NCBI GenBank assembly: GCA_002300355.1
Contig: NSGV01000002.1
Location: forward strand, 1,054,001 to 1,118,000
Source of the DNA: Streptomyces sp. TLI_235
GTDB taxonomy: Bacteria > Actinomycetota > Actinomycetes > Streptomycetales > Streptomycetaceae
Length of the DNA: 64,000 nucleotides
Reading direction: 5' to 3'
Shown: positions 1-8,598 of the stretch, piece by piece
Numbering within the stretch: the stretch's first letter is position 1
How the letters are laid out: each line of letters opens with the position of its first letter
Program-made: the position numbers and the translations under genes
The notes under the pieces: model-generated
Told to the model about the DNA's origin: nothing
Databases searched by the model: none
The model's input: the letters and a program-made list of their open reading frames with translations, nothing else

Positions 1-110
1 ATGCAGGCCGCCCCGACCGCCGTGAGCAGCAGCTTGTGGCGCTCCAGCGCACATCCGCTCCACATCCGCGCCCAGCGAGTCAGCGACTCGTGACGATCCG
101 TGTGCACCAT
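1..110 (-). CDS. Possible 5' end of a truncated gene (unidentified, perhaps a membrane protein)
   Basis: An open frame runs off the left edge from an ATG at 108-110. Its 36 visible codons give a charged N-terminus followed by a Leu/Ala-rich stretch (ERHKLLLTAVGAAC), which resembles the start of a polytopic membrane protein. It lies divergent to the polysaccharide deacetylase. A polysaccharide flippase would fit the surrounding locus, but that is inference from context only; no family motif is visible. Too little is present to be sure that it is a gene. Confidence 0.35.
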   Translation of the reverse strand, partial: MVHTDRHESLTRWARMWSGCALERHKLLLTAVGAAC

Positions 111-406
111 GTCCTCCACGCTACTCGAGCGCCCTGCCGCGGGCACACCGCCAGTCTCCACGAGTACGCCGGAACGGCGCCCGCGCACGCCGGAGAAATT
201 TCGCCGAGGGCCGTACAACCATCCGTCGGACCCGATGGTCTCCATTACATTGAGCGATCCAGGAGCCGTCCGCGGCCGGGCAGGGAGTCCCCGGCGGCGG
301 ACCGGATCACACCGGGGGCGGAGCCGCCGCACCCGGGGTCGGAGGCCGGGCTCCGCCTGCCGACGGTACCGCCACGCCGCGCTGCGGCGACCGAGGGGGG
401 AACCGC
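111..406. other. Divergent intergenic region before the deacetylase
   Basis: This 296-bp gap shows no convincing protein. It is locally less G+C-rich around 190-260, including the palindrome GAAATTTC near 197-204 and an AT-rich patch near 240-255, as expected of a promoter region serving the deacetylase and the possible leftward gene. No clear -35/-10 pair could be assigned. The only ribosome-binding site I can place is the G-rich run at 393-400, just before the deacetylase GTG. Confidence 0.4.
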
Positions 407-1420
407 GTGCCGTACTCCGAGTCCACGACCGTCGGCGCTTCGACGAGCGTCGGCACCCCGTCGACCACGTCCGTCCTGCGCGAGCCGGTGCACGCCCGCG
501 GCCGGGGGCCGGTGCGGGACCGCGGCAGCTGGCTGCGCCTCACCCCGGCCCAGCCGCTCTTCCGGGCCCGGGCCGCCCAGCGGCTCGCCGTCCTCGCCTA
601 CCACGGGGTCACCGACCCGCGCTCCTTCGGCGCCCAGCTGGACCGGCTGCGCCGGCTCGCCAACCCCGTCTCACTCACCGAGGTCGAGCGGGCCGTCACG
701 GAGGGGCGTCCGCTGCCGCCGCGGTCCGTACTGATCACCTTCGACGACGCCGACCGCTCCGTCTTCACCCACGCCCTGCCGATGCTCGCCGCCCGCGGCA
801 TCCCCGCCGCCGCCTTCGTGATCGCCGAGCTGATCGGCACCGACCGCCCGTTCTGGTGGCACGAGGCCGCCTACCTCGCCCGGCACGGCGGCCGGGCCCG
901 CCTGCTGCCCGGCGGGCCGCCCGGACGGCTGCTCGCCCGGCTGCGCGAACTGCCCGACCCGGACCGCCGCCGCTGCCTGCAGGAACTGCGGGTCAGCGCC
1001 GACCGGCGGCCGCCGCGGCAGGAGCAGCTGCGGCCCGAGGACCTGCGGGCCCTGCGGGCCGCCGACGTCGCCATCGGCAACCACACTCTCGGGCACCCCT
1101 CGCTCGGGCGCTGCGACGACTCGACCGTGCACACCGAGATCACCGCCGCCCACATGGCACTCACCCAGTGGCTCGGCGAGGCACCCACCGCCTTCGCCTA
1201 CCCGGACGGCGGGTACGACCCGCGGGCGGACGCGGTACTGCGTCGCCTCGGCTACCGGCTCGGCTTCCTCTCCGACCACCGGCTCGGGCCCCGGCTGCCG
1301 GCCCACCCGCTGCGGATCAGCCGCCTGCAGGTGGACTCCACGACCGGGACGCGCCGCTTCGACACCATCCTGTCCGGCCTGGAGCCGGCGGTGCAGCGGC
1401 TGCGCGGCGCGGCGGTGTGA
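407..1420 (+). CDS. Polysaccharide deacetylase (NodB/CE4 family)
   Basis: Predicted metal-dependent polysaccharide de-N-acetylase of 337 residues. YHGV is at 65-68, the NodB motif 1 TFDD at 111-114, and the metal-binding HxxxH motif (NHTLGHPS) places histidines at 226 and 230. A later YPDGGYDP segment matches the family's substrate-groove region. There is no signal peptide or membrane segment; the first 60 residues are Ser/Thr/Arg-rich and probably disordered, so the protein looks cytoplasmic. The GTG at 407 is preceded by a G-rich ribosome-binding site with about 6 nt spacing. It sits at the edge of a polysaccharide region, so modification of a sugar precursor is plausible; the substrate is not known. 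Confidence 0.85.
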   Translation: MPYSESTTVGASTSVGTPSTTSVLREPVHARGRGPVRDRGSWLRLTPAQPLFRARAAQRLAVLAYHGVTDPRSFGAQLDRLRRLANPVSLTEVERAVTEGRPLPPRSVLITFDDADRSVFTHALPMLAARGIPAAAFVIAELIGTDRPFWWHEAAYLARHGGRARLLPGGPPGRLLARLRELPDPDRRRCLQELRVSADRRPPRQEQLRPEDLRALRAADVAIGNHTLGHPSLGRCDDSTVHTEITAAHMALTQWLGEAPTAFAYPDGGYDPRADAVLRRLGYRLGFLSDHRLGPRLPAHPLRISRLQVDSTTGTRRFDTILSGLEPAVQRLRGAAV

Positions 1421-1429
1421 CCTACGGCC

Positions 1430-1463
1430 GGGGCGCGTGGGGGCACCTCCACCACGCGTCCCC
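1430..1463. terminator. Hairpin between convergent genes
   Basis: GGGGCGCGTGG at 1430-1440 pairs with CCACGCGTCCCC at 1452-1463, leaving one bulged base and an 11-nt loop. It lies between the deacetylase stop (1420) and the phosphatase stop (1475), so it can serve both directions. There is no U tract, as is usual in this group. The left arm and loop are part of a 20-bp sequence repeated exactly at 4295-4314. Confidence 0.6.
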
Positions 1464-1474
1464 GCTCTCCTCCG

Positions 1475-2203
1475 TCAACCGCTGAGGAGCCGGGTGCGGA
1501 GGGCGGCGACGAGGGCCGGGTCGGCGTTCAGGCGGGTGGCGGCGTAGTCGGTGACGGAGCCGTAGCGGTCGGCCAGGCCGGCGAGGAAGCGGCGCATGAT
1601 CCCCGCCGGGGCGCGGCCGTAGCCCGGCCAGACGAGGGTGAGGTCCGGGTGGCGGGCGTGCCATTCGGCGACCAGGCGGGCGGTGGCGTCCTCGGTGCGG
1701 GCGAAGTCGGCGAGAACGTCCTCCTCCGGGACGCCCAGAAGGGTCAGCACCAGGGCCGCCACGATGCCCGTCCGGTCCTTGCCCGAGTAGCAGTGGAAGA
1801 CCAGCGGCGCGTCCGCCTCGGCGATCACCCGGAGCACCCGGCCCAGCTCGTCCGCACCGTCCTCGGCCACCTCGGCGTAGCGCTCGGCCAGGTAGACGCC
1901 CGGGTCGACCTCGGGGCCGAGTGCGGCCTGGTCGTACGGGCGGTGCTCGATCGACAGGTTGTGGAAGGTCAGCCCGGGGAGTTCCGGGACCCGGGCGGTC
2001 TGCGCGATCTCCCACGGGTAGCGCAGGTCGATCACCGTGCGGACGCCCAGGGCCTCGAAGCGGGCCAGGTCCGGACCGTCCAGCTTTCCGAGCGAATCGG
2101 AGCGGAAGAGCAGTCCGGGCCGGAGGACGCGGCCGTCGGTCGTCCGATGGCCGCCGAGGTCGCGGAAGTTGCACAGCCGGTCGAACACGGTCGTGTCGGT
2201 CAT
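1475..2203 (-). CDS. Tyrosine-protein phosphatase (PTP-like, Y_phosphatase3 family)
   Basis: A 242-residue dual-specificity or tyrosine phosphatase-like protein. The catalytic P-loop HCYSGKDRTG lies at 137-146, with nucleophile Cys138 and Arg144. The N-terminal NFRDLGGHRT and the RSDSLG segments are characteristic of the PF13350 (Y_phosphatase3) group, which includes MptpB-like enzymes. No signal peptide is visible, so it is cytoplasmic. The ATG at 2203 follows an AGGGTGA ribosome-binding site. It is a stand-alone gene facing the deacetylase. It might act on tyrosine-phosphorylated proteins or phosphoinositide-like substrates; a link to the BY-kinase-like gene at 13.4 kb is speculative. Confidence 0.85.
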   Translation of the reverse strand: MTDTTVFDRLCNFRDLGGHRTTDGRVLRPGLLFRSDSLGKLDGPDLARFEALGVRTVIDLRYPWEIAQTARVPELPGLTFHNLSIEHRPYDQAALGPEVDPGVYLAERYAEVAEDGADELGRVLRVIAEADAPLVFHCYSGKDRTGIVAALVLTLLGVPEEDVLADFARTEDATARLVAEWHARHPDLTLVWPGYGRAPAGIMRRFLAGLADRYGSVTDYAATRLNADPALVAALRTRLLSG

Positions 2204-2259
2204 GCCGTCACCCTACGAACCGGCCCGTCACCGCGGACCGGAACGGGCGGATCCGCCGG

Positions 2260-3039
2260 TCAGCGGACGGGCACGCCGCGCGAGACCAGACGGCCCTCGG
2301 CGTAGCGGGCCGCGGCCTCGGCGAGCGCGGACGGGCGGCCGCTGTGCAGCACGGTCAGGGTGCCCCGGCCGGCGGGCAGGCCGCGGCCGTCCAGGCGGCG
2401 CAGGGCCTGGGCGGCCACCGCGTCCGCGGAGCCGTACAGCCGCAGGCCCGGGGCGGCGGTGCCGGCGAGGGCCGCCGTGATCTCGTCCCTGACCAGTTCG
2501 TAGTGGGTGCAGCCGAGGACCACCTCGGTGGTGCCCGCCGGGGTACGGCTCGCGGCGTCTGCGACGGCGGCCCCGACGGCCGCCCGGTTACCGCGCTCCA
2601 CGGCGTCGGCGAGGCCCGGGCAGGCGACCTCCGTGACGTCGGCGCCGCCGCCGAACTCGGCGATCAGCCCGCGCTGGTAGGCGCTGCCGGTGGTGGCCGG
2701 GGTGGCCCAGATCGCGACCCGGCCGCGGGCCGCCGCGGCCGGCTTGATCGCCGGGACGGTGCCGATCACCGGCAGACCGGGCTCCAGCTCCGCCCGCAGC
2801 CGGGCGAGACCGTGCACGGAGGCGGTGTTGCAGGCGACGATCAGGGCGTGCGGTTCGAGCGCCGCCGCGGCCCGGGCACAGGCCAGGGCGTGCTCGGCGA
2901 TGTCCTCCGGGGTGCGCGGCCCCCACGGCATGCCGTCGGGGTCGGAGGACAGCACCAGGTCGGCGTCGGGGCGCAGCGTGCGCAGGGCGGCGGCGGCCGC
3001 GAGCAGTCCGAGTCCGGAGTCCACCAGTGCGATCTTCAC
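2260..3039 (-). CDS. Glutamate/aspartate racemase family protein (MurI-like)
   Basis: A 259-residue Asp/Glu racemase-superfamily protein. The two catalytic cysteines are in ACNTAS (Cys70) and GCTHYEL (Cys177), and the N-terminal DSGLG (7-11) corresponds to the DSGVGG signature of glutamate racemase. The usual PYG motif is replaced by MPWG, so this may be a paralogue rather than the essential peptidoglycan D-glutamate enzyme. The start chosen is the GTG at 3039, because conserved sequence (KIALVDSG) begins immediately after it; its ribosome-binding site is weak. It is divergent from the GT2 gene, with 72 bp between starts. Confidence 0.8.
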   Translation of the reverse strand: MKIALVDSGLGLLAAAAALRTLRPDADLVLSSDPDGMPWGPRTPEDIAEHALACARAAAALEPHALIVACNTASVHGLARLRAELEPGLPVIGTVPAIKPAAAARGRVAIWATPATTGSAYQRGLIAEFGGGADVTEVACPGLADAVERGNRAAVGAAVADAASRTPAGTTEVVLGCTHYELVRDEITAALAGTAAPGLRLYGSADAVAAQALRRLDGRGLPAGRGTLTVLHSGRPSALAEAAARYAEGRLVSRGVPVR

Positions 3040-3111
3040 GGGGCACGACTCTACCGAACGGCTCCGCACGGGAACCGCTCCGCACGGGCGGCGGTGCGGC
3101 AGACTGCCGGA

Positions 3112-4251
3112 GTGACCGTGCTGCTGTGGGTGTCCGCGGTGTCCCTGGCGACCTGGGTGTGGCTGGCCTGCTGCCACGGCCTGTTCTGGCGGACCGACCA
3201 GCGGCTGCCGCCGCGGCCCGCACCCCGCCGGTGGCCGTCGGTGGCGGTGGTCGTGCCCGCCCGGGACGAGGCCGCCGTGCTGCCGCACTCGCTGCCCGGC
3301 CTGCTCGCCCAGAAGTACCCCGGCGCCGCCCGGGTGATCCTCGTCGACGACCACAGCACGGACGGCACCGGGGCGCTCGCCGCCGGACTCGGCGAGGACG
3401 GCGGGCTGCCGCTGGAGGTGACCTCCCCTCCCCCGCTGCCGGCCGGCTGGACGGGCAAGCTGTGGGCGCTGCGGCACGGCGTCGAACTCGCCGGGGACAC
3501 GGACTTCCTGCTGCTCACCGACGCCGACATCGCGCACGGGCCCACGCTGCTCGCCGATCTCGTCGCGGCCGCCGAGGCGGGCGGCCTGGACCTGGTGTCG
3601 CAGATGGCCCGGCTGCGGGTGGAGACCCGCTGGGAGCGGCTGATCGTCCCGGCCTTCGTGTACTTCTTCGCCCAGCTGTACCCCTTCCGGTGGAGCAACC
3701 GGCCCGGGTCCCGCACCGCGGCGGCGGCGGGCGGCTGCACGCTGGTGCGGCGGGAGGCGCTGGAGCGGGCGGGCGGCGTCGCCGCGATCCGCGGGGCCGT
3801 CATCGACGACGTCAACCTCGCCCGGGCGGTCAAACGGACCGGCGGGCGCACCTGGCTCGGGCTCGCGGAGCAGGTCGACAGCGTGCGGCCCTACCCGCGG
3901 CTGGCGGAACTGTGGCGGATGGTGTCGCGCAGCGCCTACGCGCAGCTGCGGTACTCGCCGGTTCTGCTGGCGGGGACGGTCCTGGGGCTGACCCTGGTCT
4001 ACCTGGTGCCGGTGGTGGCTGTGGCCGCGGGGCTGGCCGGCGGGTCGGCGGCGGTCACGGCGCTCGGCGGGGCCGCCTGGGCGGTCACGGCGGGGACCTT
4101 CGTGCCGATGGAGCGGTACTACGGGCGGCCGTGGCCGGAGGCACTGCTGCTGCCGTTCACCGCGGGCCTCTACCTGCTGATGACGGTGGACTCGGCGGTC
4201 CAGCACTGGCGCGGCCGAGGAGCGGCCTGGAAGGGCCGCACGTACGGCTAG
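3112..4251 (+). CDS. GT2 family glycosyltransferase, HpnB-like, membrane-bound
   Basis: A 379-residue glycosyltransferase. An N-terminal membrane anchor (about residues 2-22) precedes a GT-A domain with VVVPARDE, VDDHSTDGT and the metal-binding TDADI. The WTGKLWAL segment and the YFFAQLYPF region match the hopanoid-associated HpnB family. Three or more hydrophobic segments follow toward the C-terminus. The GTG at 3112 is chosen because it opens directly onto the membrane anchor; its ribosome-binding site (CGGA) is poor. No other hopanoid gene is nearby, so the acceptor could equally be a lipid carrier or polysaccharide. The gene is monocistronic and divergent from the racemase-like gene. Confidence 0.8.
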   Translation: MTVLLWVSAVSLATWVWLACCHGLFWRTDQRLPPRPAPRRWPSVAVVVPARDEAAVLPHSLPGLLAQKYPGAARVILVDDHSTDGTGALAAGLGEDGGLPLEVTSPPPLPAGWTGKLWALRHGVELAGDTDFLLLTDADIAHGPTLLADLVAAAEAGGLDLVSQMARLRVETRWERLIVPAFVYFFAQLYPFRWSNRPGSRTAAAAGGCTLVRREALERAGGVAAIRGAVIDDVNLARAVKRTGGRTWLGLAEQVDSVRPYPRLAELWRMVSRSAYAQLRYSPVLLAGTVLGLTLVYLVPVVAVAAGLAGGSAAVTALGGAAWAVTAGTFVPMERYYGRPWPEALLLPFTAGLYLLMTVDSAVQHWRGRGAAWKGRTYG

Positions 4252-4291
4252 GGGCTACGACGAACAGGAGCGACGGGATTCGGGGCACCGA

Positions 4292-4395
4292 CAGGGGCGC
4301 GTGGGGGCACCTCCCGGCCGAAGACTGGGGGGAGAACTGCGCGGAGTGGGAAGGCAGCTGGTCAGCTTCTTCCGACTCGCGCAGTTCTCCGCACC
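4292..4395. repeat. Palindromic intergenic repeat acting as a likely bidirectional terminator
   Basis: A copy of the 20-bp sequence at 1431-1450 (here 4295-4314) leads into a large imperfect palindrome. GGAGAACTGCGC at 4331-4342 is exactly complementary to GCGCAGTTCTCC at 4379-4390, and the inner arms (GAGT/ACTC, GGAAG/CTTCC, AGCTG/CAGCT) continue the stem to a 2-nt loop. It lies between the convergent stops of the GT2 (4251) and flavodoxin (4410) genes. Elements of this look are common in streptomycete intergenic regions. The sequence shows the palindrome directly; mobility or termination function is inferred. Confidence 0.6.
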
Positions 4396-4409
4396 CCTGA
4401 AAGCACCGC

Positions 4410-4985
4410 TCAGGCGGAGAGGCGCTGGGCCTGCTCGGCGACGCGGCGGCCGAGGTGCTCGGCGGTGGCCAGGTCGGACTTGTGCATGGCGTCGGCGCCC
4501 TGGTCGCCGTTGGACTGGGCGGCGGCGCCCAGCCAGACGCCGAGGCGGTTGAGGTCGAACTCGGAGGCGGTGGACTTGTTCCAGCCGGGCAGCAGGCCGA
4601 GGTTGACCCACATCATGCTGTGCTGGGCGGCGAAGATGGAGAGCGACTGCAGGGCGTGCAGCTTGTCGCCGCTCTTGGCACCGGAGTTGACGAAGCCGGC
4701 GGCCAGCTTGTCCTTCCACTGCTGCTGCATCCAGCGGCCGCTCGTCTTCTCGACGAAGGTGCGGAAGGCGGCGGAGACGTCGCCCAGGTAGGTCGGCGAG
4801 CCGAAGATGATGGCGTCGGCGGCGTCCAGCTGCGCCCACTGCTCGTCGGTGATCTGGTCGACGGCGATCAGGTGGACGGTGGTGCCGGCGACCTCCTCCG
4901 CGCCCTGGCGGACGAACTCGGCCTGCCGGGCGGTGTGGCCGTAGCCGCTGTGGTAGGCGATGGCGACGCTGATCTCGCGTGACAT
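4410..4985 (-). CDS. Flavodoxin-family NAD(P)H:quinone oxidoreductase (WrbA-like)
   Basis: A 191-residue FMN-binding flavoprotein. The N-terminal beta strand and phosphate loop read AIAYHSGYGHTARQAE, and the FMN-binding GSPTYLGDVS and the later SGRWMQQQWKDK region are as in WrbA/NADPH-dependent FMN reductases. It is expected to carry out two-electron reduction of quinones in the cytoplasm. The ATG at 4985 is preceded by AAGGGA at a suitable distance; an upstream extension of the frame has no ribosome-binding site. Single gene. An inverted repeat at 5095-5111 may be its operator. Confidence 0.85.
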   Translation of the reverse strand: MSREISVAIAYHSGYGHTARQAEFVRQGAEEVAGTTVHLIAVDQITDEQWAQLDAADAIIFGSPTYLGDVSAAFRTFVEKTSGRWMQQQWKDKLAAGFVNSGAKSGDKLHALQSLSIFAAQHSMMWVNLGLLPGWNKSTASEFDLNRLGVWLGAAAQSNGDQGADAMHKSDLATAEHLGRRVAEQAQRLSA

Positions 4986-5094
4986 GCTGTCAGATCCCTT
5001 GGATAGATGGAGTGCAGAGCGGTCGTCGCGCGCTGCGCCCGCGAACGACCCGACGATGTGATGCTCGCAGCTGCGGCGACACCGCGACAACGCC

Positions 5095-5111
5095 GATCGA
5101 CGGGTTCGATC
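5095..5111. promoter_or_regulatory. Inverted repeat upstream of the flavodoxin gene
   Basis: GATCGA (5095-5100), a 5-bp centre and TCGATC (5106-5111) form a perfect 6-bp inverted repeat about 110 bp upstream of the flavodoxin ATG. It is an operator candidate only: no known regulator motif is recognised. Confidence 0.3.
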
Positions 5112-5169
5112 ACTGGGAATGACCGGACGGCCGCCGAGTGTTGCCGTGCGGACCGGGCGGGGCCGGCCC

Positions 5170-6378
5170 TCAGCGCCCGAGCAGGCGCAGGGCGGCGGGC
5201 TTGGCGAACTCGTACCTGGTCATCTGTTCGAGGTCGCGGAGCCAGCGGGCGGGGCCGGGCGGGGCGGCGAGCACCTCGAGGTAGAGCTGTTCGAAGGCGC
5301 CGGCGACGCCCTCCAGGGAGAACCGGCCGACCACCCAGTCCCGTCCCCAGCGGCCGAGTTCGGTGCGGCGGCCGGGGTCGTTCAGCAGGCCGCGGAGCTG
5401 TTCGGCGAGCGGGCCCGGGTCGCGGCTGCCGTCGCCGAAGCCGTACATGCAGCGGGAGGCGTGCGGTTCGACGAGCGGGCCGGGTTCGTGGACGGCGGTG
5501 TAGCCGGCCGCGCCGTGGACGACGACGGGTTTGGCGAAGGCGAGGCCGCGCAGGGCGGAGCCGCCCATGCCGAGGACGACGTCGGCGGCGTCGTAGGCGG
5601 GCCGGGGGTCGGCCATCTGGCCGGGGACGAGGACGGCTTCGCGGCCGAGGGCGGCGTTCGCCTCGGCGGCGCGGGCGCGCAGCCGGTCGTGGCTGGGGCC
5701 GGTGCCGACGATCGCGAGGCGGATCCGGGGGTCGTCGAGGGCGCGGACGGCGTCGACGGTGAGTTCGGCGCCGGCGTCCTTCTCCAGGTCGGGGACCAGG
5801 CGGGTGACGATGGCGAGCAGCAGTTCCTCGTCGTCGATGCCGAGTCCGCGCCGCCAGGCGGTGCCGTCGACCGTGCCGGGGGCGTCCGTCCCGGTGTTGA
5901 CGGGCGGTTCGACGAGTCGGACGTCGCGGTGGCCGAAGGCCCGGCCGTCGCCCATCAGGGCGCCGAGGCCGAGCACCAGCGGCTGGTGGCGGGGCAGGCC
6001 GCGCAGCATCCGGATGCCGTAGAAGGTGGTGACGACGGGGAGGCGGCCGAGCCGGCCGGGGCCGAAGTAGGCGTTGCGGGCGGCCCGGACCTCCCAGGCG
6101 TGGATCAGTTCGCTGCCGTGGTCGAGGGCCAGTCCCTGCATCCGGCGGCGGACTTCGCCGTGCGGGGTGTCCGGGTCGCCGGCCACCGTGATGTCCAGGC
6201 CGTGGCCGGCGGCGACGTCGACCAGTGGTGCGTCGCCGGCCACGCCCTGGGCGAAGAGCACCGGGTCGTGGCCGCGGTCGCGCAGGGTGCGGGCGATGTC
6301 GACGGCGTTCAGCTGTGCCCCGCCGAGGGCCAGGTTGTTGAGGTGCACGAGCACCCGGACGGGTCTCACCGCGGTCAC
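5170..6378 (-). CDS. GT4 family glycosyltransferase
   Basis: A 402-residue GT-B glycosyltransferase. The N-terminal glycine-rich loop region is NNLALGGAQLNA, and the C-terminal donor domain includes a VGTGPSHDRL segment. The usual EGxPxxxxE motif is diverged: GGSALRGLAFAKP occupies the position. The GTG start at 6378 overlaps the stop of the Wzt-like gene in GTGA, implying translational coupling, so it is the third gene of a Wzm-Wzt-GT operon. It probably adds a sugar to the glycan exported by the adjacent ABC transporter; donor and acceptor are unknown. Confidence 0.85.
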   Translation of the reverse strand: MTAVRPVRVLVHLNNLALGGAQLNAVDIARTLRDRGHDPVLFAQGVAGDAPLVDVAAGHGLDITVAGDPDTPHGEVRRRMQGLALDHGSELIHAWEVRAARNAYFGPGRLGRLPVVTTFYGIRMLRGLPRHQPLVLGLGALMGDGRAFGHRDVRLVEPPVNTGTDAPGTVDGTAWRRGLGIDDEELLLAIVTRLVPDLEKDAGAELTVDAVRALDDPRIRLAIVGTGPSHDRLRARAAEANAALGREAVLVPGQMADPRPAYDAADVVLGMGGSALRGLAFAKPVVVHGAAGYTAVHEPGPLVEPHASRCMYGFGDGSRDPGPLAEQLRGLLNDPGRRTELGRWGRDWVVGRFSLEGVAGAFEQLYLEVLAAPPGPARWLRDLEQMTRYEFAKPAALRLLGR

Positions 6379-7568
6379 TCCTCCCAGTGGTGCGGCACGA
6401 AGACCGGCGCGGCCAGCACCACGGCGCGCGGCGGGGTGTCCAGCACGGGGCCGAACACGTCGAACTGTCCGACGGAGTGCCAGCTCATCAGGGTGCCGCC
6501 GTCGGTCTTGCCGATGGAGTAGACGCCCGCCCAGAGGGTGTAGCGGCCGCGGGGCAGCGGGAGGCGGGGGATGACGCAGGCGACGTGGTGGTCGTCGCCG
6601 GTGAGCCGGATCTCGTGGCTGATCTGGAAGATCGGGCTGGAGGTGCCCTCGCTGACGCCGAGGTGCAGGGTGGCGTCGCCGCGGTAGTCGCCGCCGAGGG
6701 TGAGTTCGACCGTCATCGGCTCGTCGGTGGTGAGGTTCTCCCGGTCCTCGCCGGTCATCTCGTACTTGAGGAGCTGGAGCGGTTCGCCGGTGCGGGCGGA
6801 GGCCTCGGACTGGGCCTCGATGGAGTCGCGGTAGCCGGCCAGGGCGTCCTTGATCCCGGCGTCGACCCGGACGGTGCCCTGCTCCAGCCAGACGCCGCGG
6901 CGGCAGATGGACTGCACGGCGGGCAGGTCGTGGGAGACGAAGACGATGGTGGTGCCCTGTTCGGCGACCTCGCGCATCCGGTCGAGGCAGCGCTGCTGGA
7001 AGACCGCGTCGCCGACGGCGAGCACCTCGTCGACCAGCAGGACGTGCGGCTCCAGGTAGGCGGCGACGGCGAAGCCGAGCCGCATCTGCATGCCGGAGGA
7101 GTAGAACTTGACCTGCCGGTCGATGGCACCGCCGAGCCGGGCGAACTCGACGATGTCGTCGAAGCGGCCGGCGACCTCGCGGCGCTTGAGGCCGAGCAGC
7201 GCGCCGAAGAGGTAGACGTTCTCCCGGCCGGTGAGGTCGGGGTGGATACCGGCCCGGATCTCGATCAGTGCGCCGATCCGGCCGCGGACGTCGATGATCC
7301 CGCCGTACGGGTACATGACCCGGGTCAGCATCTTCAGCAGGGTGGACTTGCCGGAGCCGTTGGAGCCGATCAGGCCGACGGACTCGCCGGGTTCGATGTG
7401 CAGGTTGATGTCGCGCAGCGCCCAGCGCCAGTCCTCGCCGCGGCCGCCGCGCAGCCGGCGGGCCATGGACTCGACCTTGTCGCGCAGCAGCATCCGCTGC
7501 TGGTCGGCCTTGAAGCGCTTCCACACGTGCTCGGTGCGGATGGTGCCCAGCTCCAGCTCACGCGACAT
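6375..7568 (-). CDS. Polysaccharide ABC transporter ATP-binding protein, Wzt/TagH-like with C-terminal glycan-binding-type domain
   Basis: A 397-residue ATPase. Walker A is GSNGSGKST (68-76), the ABC signature YSSGMQMRLGF begins near 156, Walker B LLVDE is at 177-181, and the switch histidine is His213. Residues from about 250 form an extra beta-rich domain, as in Wzt proteins that recognise the glycan terminus (Wzt_C). It would power export of a lipid-linked polysaccharide or teichoic-acid-like polymer through the permease encoded just upstream. The ATG at 7568 overlaps the permease 3' end by 11 bp; the 3' end overlaps the GT4 start. The fused C-terminal domain suggests that export is coupled to a specific chain end. 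Confidence 0.88.
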   Translation of the reverse strand: MSRELELGTIRTEHVWKRFKADQQRMLLRDKVESMARRLRGGRGEDWRWALRDINLHIEPGESVGLIGSNGSGKSTLLKMLTRVMYPYGGIIDVRGRIGALIEIRAGIHPDLTGRENVYLFGALLGLKRREVAGRFDDIVEFARLGGAIDRQVKFYSSGMQMRLGFAVAAYLEPHVLLVDEVLAVGDAVFQQRCLDRMREVAEQGTTIVFVSHDLPAVQSICRRGVWLEQGTVRVDAGIKDALAGYRDSIEAQSEASARTGEPLQLLKYEMTGEDRENLTTDEPMTVELTLGGDYRGDATLHLGVSEGTSSPIFQISHEIRLTGDDHHVACVIPRLPLPRGRYTLWAGVYSIGKTDGGTLMSWHSVGQFDVFGPVLDTPPRAVVLAAPVFVPHHWEE

Positions 7569-8454
7569 CGGCGATCCCCGTTTCCAGCTTCTTGAAGAAC
7601 AGGTAGCCGCCGACCAGGAAGACCAGCGAGGAGACCGCGGCGATGGCGGTGAGGCCGGCGTCGGGGGCCTGGCCGTGGAGCAGGGCACGACGGTAGCCCT
7701 CGATGACGGCGCCGAGCGGGTTGATGCCGCAGTAGATCTCCTGCAGCCGGACGGGGATCCTGGCCAGCGGGTAGGCGACCGGGGTGGCGAAGACGCCCAT
7801 CTGCGTGATGATCGGCAGCAGGTGGCGGACGTCGCGCAGGTAGACCACGGCGACGGAGAGGATCAGCGCGACGCCGTAGGTGAAGGCGAACTGGATCGCC
7901 AGCAGCGGCAGCACCCACAGGGCCGTCGCGGCCGGGGCCGTCCAGGTGGCGAGGAAGAGCAGGCCGAGGACGCCGATGCCGATCAGCATGTCGACGGAGG
8001 CGACCAGCATGGTGGCGAGCGGGAAGACCTCGCGCGGGCAGTACACCTTGTTGAGCAGGCTGAGGTTGTTGGCGAGGCTCAGCGCGCCCTGGTTCATGGT
8101 GTTGCTGAAGAACTGCCAGACGATCAGGCCGACATAGGCGAACAGCGGGTAGGACACCCCGCCGGTGTCGATCTTCACGGCGCGGTGGAAGACCAGGGTG
8201 AAGATGGCGCAGAGCGCGAGCGGGGTGAGCACGGCCCAGGCGAAGCCGAGGACGGCCTGCTTGTAGCGGGCCCGCAGGTCGCGTTCGGCGAGGGCGCGGA
8301 CGAGTTCGCGGGCGGCCCAGAGTTCGCGGGCGGTCTGCGCCGGGCGCAGCCGCCGTTTGAACAGCAGCTCCGGCGGCGGTCCTTCGGGCACGGCGGTTTC
8401 GGCCGCCGGCTCCGTTCCACGCCCGTCGACGACCTGCGCGCTGTGTCCCCCCAC
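7558..8454 (-). CDS. Polysaccharide ABC transporter permease, Wzm/TagG-like
   Basis: A 298-residue ABC-2-type permease with about six hydrophobic segments from residue 70 onward. The motif region ARYKQAVLGFAWAVLTP at the first membrane segment and the LNKVYCPREVFPLA loop are typical of Wzm/TagG/RfbA-type O-antigen and teichoic acid exporters. The first 50 residues are acidic/Pro-rich and cytoplasmic. The start is a GTG at 8454. It is the first gene of the Wzm-Wzt-GT operon, so the promoter should lie in 8455-8631. Confidence 0.88.
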   Translation of the reverse strand: MGGHSAQVVDGRGTEPAAETAVPEGPPPELLFKRRLRPAQTARELWAARELVRALAERDLRARYKQAVLGFAWAVLTPLALCAIFTLVFHRAVKIDTGGVSYPLFAYVGLIVWQFFSNTMNQGALSLANNLSLLNKVYCPREVFPLATMLVASVDMLIGIGVLGLLFLATWTAPAATALWVLPLLAIQFAFTYGVALILSVAVVYLRDVRHLLPIITQMGVFATPVAYPLARIPVRLQEIYCGINPLGAVIEGYRRALLHGQAPDAGLTAIAAVSSLVFLVGGYLFFKKLETGIADVA

Positions 8455-8598
8455 GGGCCCCCGCCCTCTCGCATGTGGCTGCCGGTGGGCCGCAGCTCAG
8501 GAGGCGCGGCCCGGGCGTCCCACTCTGGCACAAGGTGTGCGCGCCAGGGGCTGGTTCGGTGAAGGTGGGCCGGTGGGCGCAGGGCGGGGACGGGCAGC

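Noticed and set aside
1921..3111. Upstream extension of the GT2 gene
   Set aside because: The extension is low-complexity Arg/Gly-rich and overlaps the racemase-like and phosphatase genes on the other strand; the start at 3112 is sufficient.
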